From NCBI GenBank assembly GCA_030704615.1, contig CM060731.1, positions 1,862,001 to 1,922,000 on the forward strand: a stretch of DNA of 60,000 nt, written 5' to 3'. The notes beneath the pieces are model-generated. The model had not been told where the DNA came from and did no database searches. It saw only the letters and a list, made by a program, of their open reading frames with translations. Made by a program: the position numbers and the translations under genes. Positions 12,001 to 22,042 of the stretch are shown here, piece by piece. Numbering within the stretch: position 1 is the first letter of the stretch; each line of letters opens with the position of its first letter. The stretch is from Takakia lepidozioides. Its lineage: Eukaryota; Streptophyta; Takakiopsida; Takakiales; Takakiaceae.

Positions 12001-13326
12001 CTGTAAACTTGTTTTTTGGGGCATGATTAACTACTCCCAGATATGTGGAGGATGTGGCCACTTCGATATCATGATTATTGTAGAGGATGTAATCATGCCT
12101 TCCGTGCGAATGACGGCTTGCCATTATCTCACAGCCATTGACCCCATGGAAAGCTTCCTCGGGGAACCTTTTGTGAGGTTTGCACCTGCCAGGGCTTATC
12201 CCGGCAGCTCAGCTGCAGGTATAAACTTATTTTTCCTCAACTTCCATTAAGGTGCTCGCAGAGGCACTTGTCTGCATGCAAACTCGACAGCCTGGTTGCA
12301 GAGATTTTAATTTTAGTTTTATATCCCTGCATTTACCACAGAAACCACATGTATGGGGAAGGCATATGCCCGTCACTCTGGGTTGTGTGCAGGGCGAGTT
12401 TGTCATAGAGAATCTCCAATTAGCAGGGCCATTGAAGAGCATGATATTGGTTTTGTAAACCTGCAGTCCATAGTTCTTCTCCAAAATGTGAAGGTGTCTT
12501 TGTAGGATGATGGGAGATTGATCCAATAACACAACATCGTCACAGTACAGAAGCACTAATTGTGGCAGTCTCCCATCTAAAGTTGCCCTCTGGCACCAGC
12601 TTTGGATGGAGTTCAAGATAGGAGGCAGAAGGGGATTCGAACTTGGAGGCTTTGCAGTAGTTTTCAAACATTTATTGAGATTGGTTGTCGTTTTTTCTGC
12701 TATTTCCCAGACCATCTTTGTGATTGTATTTCAATTTTCATCAATATTACACTTGTAAGAGGACAGAGAAAGAGGAAGTCAGATTTTTCAGGGAGGGCCT
12801 AGGCAGGGGCTTCAAACTGTTTTCAAATATGCAACAATCTTCCTGTCTGATTGTTTGAGAAGATTCTTTGGATACGATCAACCGTAGCATCTCTTACTCA
12901 TTCTTGTGCAAAGGTCCAGTGCCAATATATTTGCCTAAGCTCTAGTGTCCAACCAATATTATTTCAAGTAAGGGATCAGTCCAACATCTTTCTAATGTAT
13001 TGTATAAATTTAACTATGGTCAGGGCCAAGCATTCCACAACCATTGGCTATGACCCTGTTGTATTGATTGTACGAATTGGTTGAAGGAATGATTGGAGCT
13101 GTTGAAGAATCATCTGAGTGATAAATTGCAGGTGCTGGTTCTGGGGCGGGAGAAGGAGGGCATTCCAGTTGATCTCATCCAGGTGCTGGATGCTTGTGTT
13201 GAGATCCCGCAGCTTGGCGTGATTCGATCTCTCAATGTGCATGTCAGTGGAGCCATCGCTGTCTGGGAATACACCCGGCAGCACCGCCCTCGGTTTGGCC
13301 TCCCCTCTTCTGTGGGGAGTATATGA
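2..13326 (+). CDS. TRM3: tRNA (guanosine-2'-O)-methyltransferase, TRM3/TARBP1-type SpoU enzyme, multi-exon, 5' end outside window
   Basis: SAM-dependent 2'-O-ribose methylation of tRNA by a SpoU/SPOUT enzyme with a long helical N-terminal region (family knowledge). Exons read by eye: 2-106, 866-1033 (3' end uncertain), 1318-1441, 1554-1654, 1941-2111, 2287-2334, 2756-2863, 3200-3274, 3600-3686, 4173-4319, 8429-8592, 8862-8967, 9186-9254, 9560-9935, 10022-10173, 10621-10691, 10997-11153, 13132-13326. From 1318 on, phases join. Recognition: [19 protein letters not shown] around 3200; the SPOUT domain in the last four exons, with [12 protein letters not shown] (motif 1, 10,138-10,173), [12 protein letters not shown] (motif 2) and [20 protein letters not shown] (motif 3) before the stop. 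Exons between 106 and 866 and between 1033 and 1318 were not resolved. The 4,319-8,429 and 11,153-13,132 introns are swollen by LINEs. The catalytic core looks intact, so the gene is probably functional. Confidence 0.9.
2940..2972 (+). repeat. short CTTTCA hexamer run in an intron
   Basis: Four to five copies of the hexamer ACTTTC lie in the TRM3 intron between the 2756-2863 and 3200-3274 exons. It is a simple microsatellite with no visible function. Confidence 0.7.
4712..4721 (+). repeat. Target-site copy TCTATTACTC bordering a LINE array (first of four)
   Basis: The decamer TCTATTACTC occurs here, again at 6924-6933 and 8345-8354, and with one mismatch at 7942-7951. The last three directly follow a LINE 3' end. 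This pattern is expected if three LINEs inserted one after another at one site, each duplicating the target. Confidence 0.6.
4722..6923 (+). pseudogene. LINE (non-LTR retrotransposon) reverse-transcriptase remnant, copy 1, 5'-truncated
   Basis: A broken ORF2 with reverse-transcriptase blocks in order: [20 protein letters not shown] (4,995-5,054), the [17 protein letters not shown] block (5,208-5,260), [12 protein letters not shown] (about 5,333), [14 protein letters not shown] (5,434-5,475), and [20 protein letters not shown] (5,605-5,664). In-frame stops occur near 5,052 and 5,140, with several frameshifts. The catalytic FADD-type motif has decayed to LVED near 5,740. About 180 bp containing the C-terminal zinc-binding motif, present in copies 2 and 3, is missing near 6,647. 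It lies in the long TRM3 intron in the sense direction and ends with TATGAGTACA, without a poly-A tail. Dead; clade not assigned. Confidence 0.85.
6934..7941 (+). pseudogene. LINE 3' fragment, copy 2 of a same-site array
   Basis: It restarts at a point equivalent to 6,034 of copy 1 (both begin CACTGCAGAG) and repeats the downstream ORF2 region through [20 protein letters not shown]. It then has the zinc-type motif [20 protein letters not shown] (about 7,550-7,611), the tail [20 protein letters not shown], and the same terminus TATGAGTACA. Frames shift near 7,440. It is a separate 5'-truncated insertion directly after a copy of the target decamer at 6924-6933. Confidence 0.8.
7952..8344 (+). 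pseudogene. LINE 3' fragment, copy 3 of a same-site array
   Basis: It begins within the zinc-motif codons (TTTGCCCGTTGTGTGGGCAA, equivalent to 7,552 of copy 2) and runs to the same 3' terminus. Its roughly 390 bp are nearly identical to the end of copy 2, so copies 2 and 3 may be the younger insertions. An open frame covers [20 protein letters not shown] and the C-terminal tail. It is followed by TCTATTACTC at 8345-8354. Confidence 0.8.
11204..11672 (-). pseudogene. LINE 3' fragment, antisense copy with target-site duplication
   Basis: Same family as the 4.7-8.3 kb copies, reversed. Read on the minus strand it starts in the reverse-transcriptase region, where [11 protein letters not shown] (the catalytic ADD motif) can be read near 11,580-11,615. 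It is then internally deleted into the zinc-motif/tail region (IHFLIHCPG-type residues and [16 protein letters not shown]) and ends at TATGAGTACA next to 11,204. The flanks carry the direct repeat GTAGAAGATGAAAGAA, ending at 11,203 and starting at about 11,677. It sits in the last TRM3 intron. Non-functional. Confidence 0.8.
11852..12715 (-). pseudogene. Second LINE-type reverse-transcriptase fragment in the last TRM3 intron
   Basis: On the minus strand, 12,715-12,227 reads a reverse-transcriptase segment with [19 protein letters not shown], where YCDD is the YxDD catalytic box with Ala replaced by Cys. It is followed by [20 protein letters not shown]. At 12,124-11,852 a continuation reads [18 protein letters not shown], the block normally following the catalytic box. 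The two parts are in different frames. The sequence differs from the neighbouring LINE family. Fragmentary and dead. Confidence 0.65.
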
Positions 13327-13939
13327 CAAATGGGGGGAAACAGGTATTTTGTAGATGAGGATCGAGTGTTGTGGAAGAACACTGGACAGGTCATTATTTT
13401 GAAGATTTATTGGTCGTAATCTCTTTGTTTATCAGTAAAATCTCGCCGGAGAGCTGTCAGTGTGATGTTGCTATAGGACTCAATTGTCTAAAGATGGATG
13501 AAGGGCCACTTCACATGTGAGCCCCATACTATACTCGTACTTTAGAGTGAAGGGAACACATTTTGAAGAGAGGTCAGGAAATCTAACCCGGGTGGTGCTC
13601 GAAGATATAATTCCTTAAAGAACATCTGGATTGTGGGTGATGGAATAGACATGGGCATACCAAGCATCATGTCTCCTAAAAAGATGGAGCTCATGAGGGT
13701 TTGGTCTGCCAAAAAGAAGTAAAGATGTTGCTATGTCAACCCGGCTCTGCTGTGACAAGCAGTACCACAAAACATCTTTTCGAGCAACAACCAAAAAAAC
13801 CAATGCTGAAATTTCCTGTCTCTCCTCAAATGAGTGTGAGCAGATGTTGTCACCTCCCCCTTTTGCAAGAGAGCCCATTGCCGTTTGAGGCTTGTTTTAT
13901 GTTTCAATGTGAGCGGCAAAATGAAGAGAAGGAATGTGA
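13327..13939. other. Gap between TRM3 and the 5S-like sequence
   Basis: This holds the 3' flank of TRM3. Open frames here are short and show no recognisable domain or splice structure, and I see no gene. Confidence 0.5.
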
Positions 13940-14110
13940 GAACTTGAATTAAGCGGGAGGAGCCATTTTAAGTAGCAAGCGCAGAGCATTGGTGTCGTGG
14001 TGCGGCTACTACACCAGATGAAGCAAAGCTCCTTTGGACAGGGAATGGGTGACCTCCCGGGAGGAACCCGTGCTGCACCCAATCATGCCTGTCTAGTGGC
14101 ACCAGAGGCC
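13940..14110 (+). repeat. 5S rRNA-derived sequence, candidate Cassandra-type TRIM or 5S-SINE remnant
   Basis: The segment at about 14,038-14,080 (GGGAATGGGTGACCTCCC, then CCCGTGCTGCACCC) closely resembles the 3' half of plant 5S rRNA, including its internal C-box. A weaker match to the A-box region (GAACTTGAATTAAGCG) is at about 13,941. About 80 bp of unrelated sequence separates the two. At about 14,096, TGGCACCAGAGGCC is two transitions from the usual initiator-tRNA-Met primer-binding site core TGGTATCAGAG. Cassandra TRIM elements carry 5S sequence in their LTRs (established knowledge). LTR ends were not located, so a simple 5S pseudogene remains possible. Confidence 0.45.
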
Positions 14111-14329
14111 ACTGGTTTTTCCTTGGCTTCAACCCAAAGGGCTGCACCAATAATGGATAACTCTCCCCACTACATAACAACTTCCTCCCTAGGCTCACAA
14201 GAAGTAAGCCTAATGTTCAATTCTCTCAGACCATAACCGTGGTTGAATTTGCAAAGCCACTACTCAACCTACCCGTGTAGTAGGTCAACCCTAGTATTAC
14301 ATTGGTTACTTCAAAAGAATGTGCTCAAA

Positions 14330-17300
14330 TCAACTGAGCTGCAAATAGTTTTTGATAACTCCCATCATCTCACTGCCTGTAAAACGTCCAAGACAGCCCC
14401 TGGCTGCTGCAATCTCACCAAATGTAACCACAAAATCCCCAGCTACTGCCTTCTTCTGTTCATGAACCTTGCTCTTCTCATGGATGCCATTTGTGAAAGG
14501 ACCTAGCTTTTCAGCCTCGACAACTGGCAGCTGAAAGGGAGACAAAGACCTCGCCAAAACAACTTGCTCTCCACCCTTGGCCTTCACGAAATCCTTCAGA
14601 TGACAAATGGTGAAAGGGACAGGCTCATAGCTATGGTCGCCATATTCCACTGGCGTGGAGTGGTCCCCTGTCACGCACATGGAGTAGTGCACACTGCCTG
14701 TGCACTCAGCTTCCCAAAGCAAACGTGCCAACTGGCCTATCATAGTGTCCACAGCTTCAAACGCCTTCACTTTCAGCTGGAGTGCCTTGTCGTGACCACA
14801 ATCATCAATTGCCTGCAAGATATCCCACACACCAATGCTCAGATTTAGGAGTGTTATAGAGAAAGATATTCACATCAGTGAGCAATTTGCTGGTCCAGAG
14901 TGATGCTCAACTTGGAATCTGTGCCGTTTGGGTGTGATGTCTGGAATGAGAACTTCATTCAGTTGATCCGTCTAGTTATATCGCCACTTGACTTACAACT
15001 CACAAATTCTCTTCTGATGAGCTCCAGCCAGCAGATCCACAACATGGGATATGCTGGCCCTTTCACTACTATCAAGAGAATTAGTCTCCAAACTTATCCT
15101 CCAAAGAGCTATGCAAACAACTGTACGAAGAAGTGTCACCACTATGCATTACTCCTGGCAGTGAAGTGTGTTGGTTGATACAGTATAGCTAATACATTAC
15201 CTTTAACCAAATAGTACACAACCTCTGTCAAAAAATAACTGCTAGTGAAGGGGAGGCACCTTGATATGAAGAAAACCGAAGTCATAGCCCTCGCTGAATC
15301 CAGGTCGGCCCTCATCTTCACCAGGAACAAACACCTTGGGTGGAGGCGCCAGAGGGGCCGCCAACGCCTTCGCAATTGCAGTTGCCTTGGAGGTGAGAAG
15401 CGTACGGTAGTCACCAGTGGCCCCTGGGGCCTCCAAGATGTCAATGCCTAGGGACAATCCCAGACCAGCTATGATTTTGGTGGGAGCAACCATGCATGGT
15501 CGCAGCCCTTGCTGTTCTAGAAACGTTGGCACCTGTAAGGACCACCCACGCTTCTGGTTTCATTACCAATGGACTAACAGAGCTCACACCCAGACTCTAA
15601 TGCTGACTAGCTGCAATTCAAGTTCTATACCCCACATTGCTCTAGACTGATAAGTCCTACAAGTCATCCTTGAGAAGAACAGTTCAGTGTGATGAGCTTT
15701 AAATTCAAGTTCTAGACCCGGCATTGCTCTCACATGGTAAAATCCCACAAGGCAACCTTTGAGACATATATATCAGTGTGATCCTGCGTATGTTTAGCAC
15801 CAGTAGAAGGTAAAGAAGTCACAAAGGAATGAGGTAAATCTATCCTTTTGGAATAGGGCAACAATATGTCTAAAAAAGAGCAGAGCTTATAAGGTGAAGC
15901 AGACAAGATTTATCCCCTGTACTTGCTCCGATAGCACGTTAATGCAACTGATACTTCACAAAATTTGACGGGTGCATCCAGTACTACGGTGCCATGTCAC
16001 AGTAAGGAGCAGAACATAGCATGGAAAGCAGACCTCAATGCGAATGCCACAGCCGCGCAGCAGCACTACATTGGCAACAGCCTTGCCTTTTGCTGCACGC
16101 TCTGCATTAAGTGGGTGTGCTCCCAAAATACTGCGCATGACCATTGAAAGCTCATTTACCACCATAGCTGTGTGTGCTGCCTCCTTGCTATCATCCAGTC
16201 CCTTAACATCAAGCAGTTGACGATTGTCCTTCAGTGGGTCAGTGCCTGAGATGTTGCCACTCAAACCTGGCCCACTCACCACCACCCCACACCTGTGCTC
16301 CGTGGCATACCTGAGGTCAAATACTGTTGTAGTAAGATTGCCTTCAATAAGTTGGGAATGGCTACATATCTGCAGTCCCACTAAAAGCTGTGTGGTACCT
16401 TGGAATCGACAAAACCCATCTACAAGGTGAGTTTCACTGGTGTGGTAATACTTATGGGCCCCTCATCTCTGTCCATAGTGGAAAAGGACTATACAGTCAA
16501 AGGGCTCAATCAGCTCAGTCACTCATGTTTGTCTTAAAACCCCAAGCCAAATGCTGTTCCAAGGTCCAGCTGAAGCTAGCATGCCTTGGTTGTCAGGGAA
16601 GATGCCCTCGTTATCAATCACATTGTGGTCTCACTCGGCATCCCAACATATAATAGATCTCAGGGCCATTCGTGAAATTAGAATTTAGTGTAAGGGAGAC
16701 TTACCTTGGCAGGATAGAGTCTAGAAGGTGCACCTGACAGAAACTTTGTAGTTAGGATAGGATGGCAACTTCAACCCGTTGAGGGCCGCACTTAGAATGG
16801 GGCCCTCATGCTCAAAGTGCCGGTCTGCCCTCCTGCTGGTAACAACTCCGGTCTCCTCATCTATTGTTGCAAAATTGCTCTGTTTGGCCACCCTCTCTCC
16901 CCGACCCAGTCAAAAATGGGAGCTCAGATAATCTGCGCATATCTGATGCCATTGTCTGGTCTACATGCAGAAGATGATACAGCGGTTTGCAGCACGGATA
17001 AGTCCAACCTCTTCCAAAAACCAGCCAGAACGCTGGTTTTTCTTGCTTCCTTAATTTCTCATCTCGCCAACCAGATGGCGGAAGAGGGTAGGGGACCACG
17101 AATGAGAGAACGGGAAAAAAAAAACGCAGCAATGAAGGCCCACGGACAAGAAGAATAACGAAGTGAAAAGAAAGACACACAGACAGGATAAAGAATGTGA
17201 TAGACCCATTAACAAACCTTGAAGGCAATATCGCCAGGAATCATCGCAAGACCGGCACCCAGAGACTCAAAGGAGCCACGGCCACGATAGTAGATGCGAG

Positions 17301-17532
17301 GATTGTAACCAAGCAAAGAGAGATGAGCAGTGTCACTACCGCATGCCAGACCTGGCTCCACGGGGTCCATGAGCCCACTCACCCCCGCACTTGCCATCGC
17401 ATCCAAATTGGGCGTTTCTGCAGTTTCTACAGGGCTCTTCCATCCTAGGGAGGGCACCGCCACATCCCCCAGCCCATCCACCAGCACCAACACCACCCTT
17501 GACTTCGGCTCTTTCTGCTCACCCAGTGTCAT
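14330..17532 (-). CDS. 2,3-bisphosphoglycerate-independent phosphoglycerate mutase, archaeal (ApgM) type
   Basis: Interconverts 3- and 2-phosphoglycerate in glycolysis and gluconeogenesis; alkaline-phosphatase-superfamily metalloenzyme. Five exons on the minus strand: 17,532-17,218, 16,879-16,734, 16,310-16,034, 15,532-15,260, 14,812-14,330. All junctions are GT-AG and phases close, giving 497 residues, close to the usual plant length. Visible motifs: VVLVLVDGLGD near the N terminus (first metal ligand), ACGSDTAHLSLLGYNP (active-site Ser region), TIDEETGVVTSRRADR, GVVVSGPGLSGNISGTDP, the junction of FLHIK with AIDDCGHD (metal ligands), and VTGDHSTPVEYGDHSYEPVP (metal and substrate binding). 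I chose the ATG at 17,532 (MTLGEQKEPKS) because it precedes the conserved strand by few residues. No lesion seen; likely functional, cytosolic (no clear transit peptide). Confidence 0.93.
15608..15783 (+). repeat. Tandem duplication of about 85 bp in a phosphoglycerate mutase intron
   Basis: Two adjacent diverged copies both begin TTCAAGTTCTA, contain a core like CATTGCTCT, and end TCAGTGTGAT. They lie in the 15,533-16,033 intron. The copies differ at many positions, so the duplication is not recent. Confidence 0.7.
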
Positions 17533-18000
17533 GTCTGCGGATTGCAGCTGTGCCAACGGAGAGAGTTAGAGCCAGAGAGAGATCTCACAAGGGAAATTGA
17601 AGAGCAACTCTGTAACTTATGTTCGGTGGTCAGGTCTGCACGCTTGTGTGAAGCTCCAATTTATAGTTCATGGATCCATCGATTGCTGGCAGGGTTGACT
17701 TGGGTAACATGTTTCTGAAGCCAGAGAGATGACGCCAACCGGAGTTAGCGGAAGTAAATAAGAGCCTTGGCACCCCAAGTTATCAAGTTTTTTTTTCTCT
17801 CTCTCTCTCTCTTTCAGTGAAAAGTTAGTAACTTATGCTCTTTGAAAAAAAGAAGGGGGACAGAGGCCCTTAAATCGAATTAAAATGCACCAAAAGTCGT
17901 GAATGCAAATATATACAAGACGCCAACCGAAGTTAGCGTAAATGAGAGAGAGAAAAAAAAATGTAATCTAGAAGAAGTTGAGGAATCAATATATGAAGGA
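17533..18000. other. 5' flank of the phosphoglycerate mutase gene with CT microsatellite and a diverged direct repeat
   Basis: Contains a T-rich/CT run at about 17,787-17,815 and two copies of GACGCCAACCGRAGTTAGCG (17,729 and 17,920) about 190 bp apart. A GAAGGGGGACAGAGGCCC segment at about 17,850 resembles others at 33,465 and 36,205. The promoter must lie here or nearby, but no TATA element can be assigned. Confidence 0.5.
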
Positions 18001-18310
18001 AGCCAGTTTGTTTTGTTTTGTTTTGTAGCGCTGAGATGTCCCAAACCGGGGGGCAGCCCTGGTAACTTGGCCCGTTGGAAAGCCCTGCCAAGCATTAGAT
18101 GGGGCATGGAGTTGAATGCGAGGGGCCCGGTTCTGCCAGCGTGGACCCTCCCCCACCCCACGCCCCATGAGACATGCCCTCTCCCGCATTCCCATCCCTC
18201 CTGCCCTCATGCATGGCATCGCCCTCCATCCCCCCCTGCATGCCTTCATCCTCCCCATGCTACATGGCATCCCAAGCATACATCATGCCCTCTTTCAAAA
18301 ATCATTCTGA
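18000..18310 (+). repeat. GC-rich dispersed repeat (family A), plus-orientation copy
   Basis: Starts with a TTTGTTTTGTTTTGT run, then GAGATGTCCCAAACC, a C-rich stretch, and ends near TCTTTCAAAAATCATT. The same blocks occur in reverse orientation at 24,578-24,900, and the 5' half recurs at 32,340-32,460. Open frames through it are Pro/His-rich artefacts of the C-rich composition. Confidence 0.75.
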
Positions 18311-18856
18311 CATCTATTCAAATTTCAACTGGCAAATCTAAAGAAAGAATGGACGTTGGGATATATACCACATCGTCACATACACTCCAACCCTCATACA
18401 CTCCAACCCTAATCCAGGGTTCTGCTACCCTCAGCGTGCATTTCCTTGTACAGTAGTTCTCTCCAAGCCGTCCAAATGCGTCCCCACCCTGGCACTCTGC
18501 GTTCACCTTCCATATTGAATTGTGTTTGTATAATGTTGCCCACATGAACATGTTGCATGGATGTCTGGCCCACATGAAGAAGTTTGTGCTTGCATAGGGT
18601 CCAATTTGTTGTCTGATGCATGAATTTCCATTGCAGCTATACATGCCCACAATCTGCCAGCACCATGTGGTTGAATCTATGGCTGCCCAGGGGCCCATTG
18701 GTGGTTTTCACAGAGAAGTCCAAGATCACCAGACTTCAGACATAAGTGCGCAAAGGAGGCACGTTGGATAGCAAGTTGGTTGAACCCTCCTTGGGTGAAA
18801 GCAGAGCTGGATGCCATGATACAAGGTCTAGCACAGTGTGGTGATGCAAGGACACT
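18311..18856. other. Unassigned spacer upstream of the PPR pseudogene
   Basis: No recognisable coding domain, RNA or repeat. It could include the old 5' region of the PPR gene. Confidence 0.4.
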
Positions 18857-20897
18857 ATGTATGCAGGGCGACTGAAAGACGCAGTGCACATTTTGAACCG
18901 GCCAAGACATTTCGGCAGACTCCGACACTTACGTCCGTCTCTTGCAGGAGTGCATCAACATGCAAGGCCTAGAAGAAGGAAAGCAGGTGCATGCCCACAT
19001 TATCCGAACTGGGTTCAAGCCAAAAGTCTTCTTACTTAACACCCTTATGAACATGTACGCCAAGTGCAAGAGCGTGTTGGATGCATGGCAAGTGTTTGAC
19101 AACATGCATAAACGAGTGATATTTACCTGGAATATAATGATAGCAGGATATGCCAATTATGGGTGCGGGAGGGAGGCAATTGAGATGTATGAGCAAATGA
19201 TGCAGGAAGGGATGACACCCAATAAGGTGACATTCATATGCATTGTGAAAGCATGTGCCTATCTGGCATCCCTGGAGAAGGGCAAAGGGGTCCATGCCGA
19301 CATTATCAGAGCTGGGATTGCACCAGATGTGATTCTGGAGACTACCTTTGTTGACATGTATGCCAAATGTGGGAGCATGCAGTATGCGCGTCAAGTGTTC
19401 GATAATTATACTCATCATGGGTGTTGTATGGAGGCTTTTGAGATGTATGAGCAAATGATATAGGAAGAGGTGACTCCGGACAAAGTTACTTTCATTTGCG
19501 TTCTCAGGACGTGTGGCAGTCTGGCAGCCCTGGAGAAGGGCAAAGAGGTTCATGCTAACATTATCAAATGTGGAATTCCACCGGATATCATCCTGGAGAC
19601 TGCCCTCACAAACATGTACACCAAATGTGGGAACATGAAGGATGCGCTTGAAGTGTTTGACAACATGGCTGAGCGCGATGTTGTGTCATGGAGCGCTATG
19701 ATTGCAGGATATGCTCAGAATCACTGGGGTAGGGAGGCTTTTGGCATCTATGACCACATGATCAAGGAAGGCGTGGCACCCAACAAGTCACAAATATCTT
19801 CTCAATGCTTGTGCCAGCCTTGCAAGCCTGGAAAAAGGCAAAGAACTGCATGCTGAGATAATCAAAGCTAGAATCCCAGCAGATGTCATTCTGGACACTG
19901 CCCTTGTTAACATGTATGCAAAATGTGGGAGCATGGAGGATGCCATTCAACTGTTTGACAATACAACTCAACGGAATGTGGTTTCATGGAATGTGGTGAT
20001 TGCAGGATGTGGTCAGCATGGTTGTGCCATTTGAACAAATGCAAGAGAAAGGGTTGAAGCCAAATAGTGTCACCTTCATTTGTGTTCTCTCTGCATGTAG
20101 CCATGTAAGCCGAGTGGATGAGGGTTGTCACTACTTTGATTACATGAATCAAGTTCATGGCCTTGCTCCTACAGTGGAGCATTTTGGCCACATGGTGGAC
20201 CTTTTTGCGCGTGAGGGAATATTGGTTGATGCAGAGGAGTTTGCCAACAGAATGCCTATCAAACCAGGTGCTTCAGTGTGGGGGGCCTTGCTTGGTGCTT
20301 GCAGAATTCATGGCAATGTGGAGGTAGCGCCCGAACATGTGGCAAAATGCCTCCTGCAGTTGAATCCGCAGGAGGCTGTGACTTATGTGCTGCTTTCAAA
20401 CATCTATGTTGCAGCTGGCAGGTGGGACGATTCAACAAAAGTGAGAAAAATGATACACGACAGAGGTGTGAGAAAAGAACCAGGGCACAGTTACATTGAG
20501 GTAGACAACCGGGTGCATACATTCGTTGAAGAAGAGAATTCGCATCCACAAATTGAGGAAATCCATGTTGAGCTGAAGAGATTGTCTATGTGCATGACAT
20601 GTGCATGAAAGAGGTTGGGTATGTATCTGACACACAGTTTGTATTGCATGATGTGGAGGTGGAGCAAAAAGAAGTTTCTCTTTGTCACCACAATGAGAAG
20701 CTGACAATTGCTTTTGGGCTCATGAGCATCCCCCTGGGATGCCCATCTGTGTCATCAAAAACCTATGGGTGTGTGGTGACTGCCACACCGCTACCAAATT
20801 CATATCAAAGATTATTGGTCGTACAATTGTTGGGCGGGATACCAACCGCTTTCACCACTTCCAAGATGGGGACTGCTCTTGTGGGGATTACTGGTGA
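18857..20897 (+). pseudogene. PPR-DYW (PLS-class pentatricopeptide repeat) RNA-editing factor, decayed
   Basis: Intact relatives bind organelle transcripts and deaminate C to U. Intronless, as usual. The start (about 18,857) is MYAGRLKDAVHILNR. PPR motifs run from about 18,925, for example GLEEGKQVHAHIIRTGFKP and NMYAKCKSVLDAWQVFDNM. The E region (VWGALLGACRIHGNVEVAPE) is at about 20,275 and the PG box (KEPGHSYIEV) at about 20,477. The deaminase has [11 protein letters not shown] (HxE) at about 20,690, CGDCH at about 20,775 and a terminal CGDYW before TGA at 20,895-20,897. Lesions: in-frame TAG at 19,461-19,463 and frame changes near 18,910, 19,790, 20,030, 20,605 and 20,735. All zinc and catalytic residues survive across the frames, so decay is recent or the assembly has errors. 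Confidence 0.88.
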
Positions 20898-21009
20898 AAA
20901 AAACAGCAAGTGTGTTGCCTCAAGCAGGTAATAAACAAGTGTTTCATTGAAAACATCTCAACTGTCCCTGTGAACTACCCATATGATCTCTTTGCCACCA
21001 AAAACTTTA

Positions 21010-21380
21010 AAGTGATTCATTCATGGTGAATATTGCCATCCACGTGCAACACTGAAGTGCCATATTTATGGCAGGCCTTATAGCAGAGCAGTGTTGATTC
21101 ATTCATGTCGACGATCACAATCACAGACATTATCGAACAGCTGGAGTACCAAACTGACGGGAAGCTTCATTGCAGGGGAGAATGAATCACCAAATAGCTG
21201 AAGTATTGGATTGCAAGGTGTGTTAGTTCATCATGGTGATAATCACCATCTGTGTACATCTTCAAACAGCTGGAGCACCAAATTCGCGGAAAGTCTTATT
21301 GGGGCAAAGTGTTGATTTATTCATGGTGATGATCACCATCCGCGTACATCAGTCAACAGCTGGAGTACTCGTGGAAGCCA
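21010..21380 (+). repeat. Minisatellite with a unit of about 100 bp, 3 to 4 diverged copies
   Basis: Repeated blocks ATTCATGGTGATGATCACCATC...AACAGCTGGAGTACC begin near 21,015 (partial), 21,096, 21,222 and 21,315. AACAGCTGGAG is the best conserved word (21,137; 21,266; 21,354). It lies directly 3' of the PPR pseudogene, and part of each unit (GGTGATNATCACC) is palindromic. Confidence 0.75.
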
Positions 21381-22042
21381 GGTGTTACCAGCTTCCACAT
21401 GAAACATGTTATGGAGTTGAAAGTTCTTTTACCAAAAAAGGTTGAACAAGGGGATCACAAAATCATTAAGGATGCAAACGCACACATTCCTAATTGTTGA
21501 ATGTAAAATGTCCTTCCCTTTTTGTTGCCTGCATCTGAAAAAATGCCCAGAATTGATAACAAAACCGACATTCTAGTAATATAGTCATGTACCATGTTCC
21601 AGTTTGCATTTGGAAGTTCCATATACCCTCTTCTGCCGGCTGCCCGAACCGTTCCCATTCAAGTGTCACCCAATCAAGTGACAAGGACACTTGTGCAGCC
21701 CCATCCTTTCCTACACAACACGTGTACACTTTGGGATGGATGCATGCATGATTGCTTTTACATGCAAGTTGGAGCAACTTTGGGATGAATGAACCGTCAT
21801 GGATGAAGGTTAAAAGTTATCATGCTATGAATGAAAACACATATAGAAAGTATGAGTGCATATGTGCATATAGACTAAGTGCCTGTACAAGGGAATGATT
21901 GCATTAGTCAAGAATGGTATCATGAAACCATAAGAGTGTAATACCATTCCCATCCCGAATGGGAGGAATGCATGCATGCAAGGTTTGAGATGGAAGTTGG
22001 ACCCACTTTGAAGAAAATATGGATATGCACTATGTTGCATTC
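21381..22042. other. Unassigned spacer between the two PPR pseudogenes
   Basis: AT-leaning sequence without recognisable domains, tRNA or repeat structure; short open frames only. Confidence 0.4.

Noticed and set aside
18116-18456. Pro/His/Cys-rich open frames in the C-rich region
   Set aside because: They arise from the composition of repeat family A, which occurs in both orientations elsewhere, and are not conserved in frame between copies.
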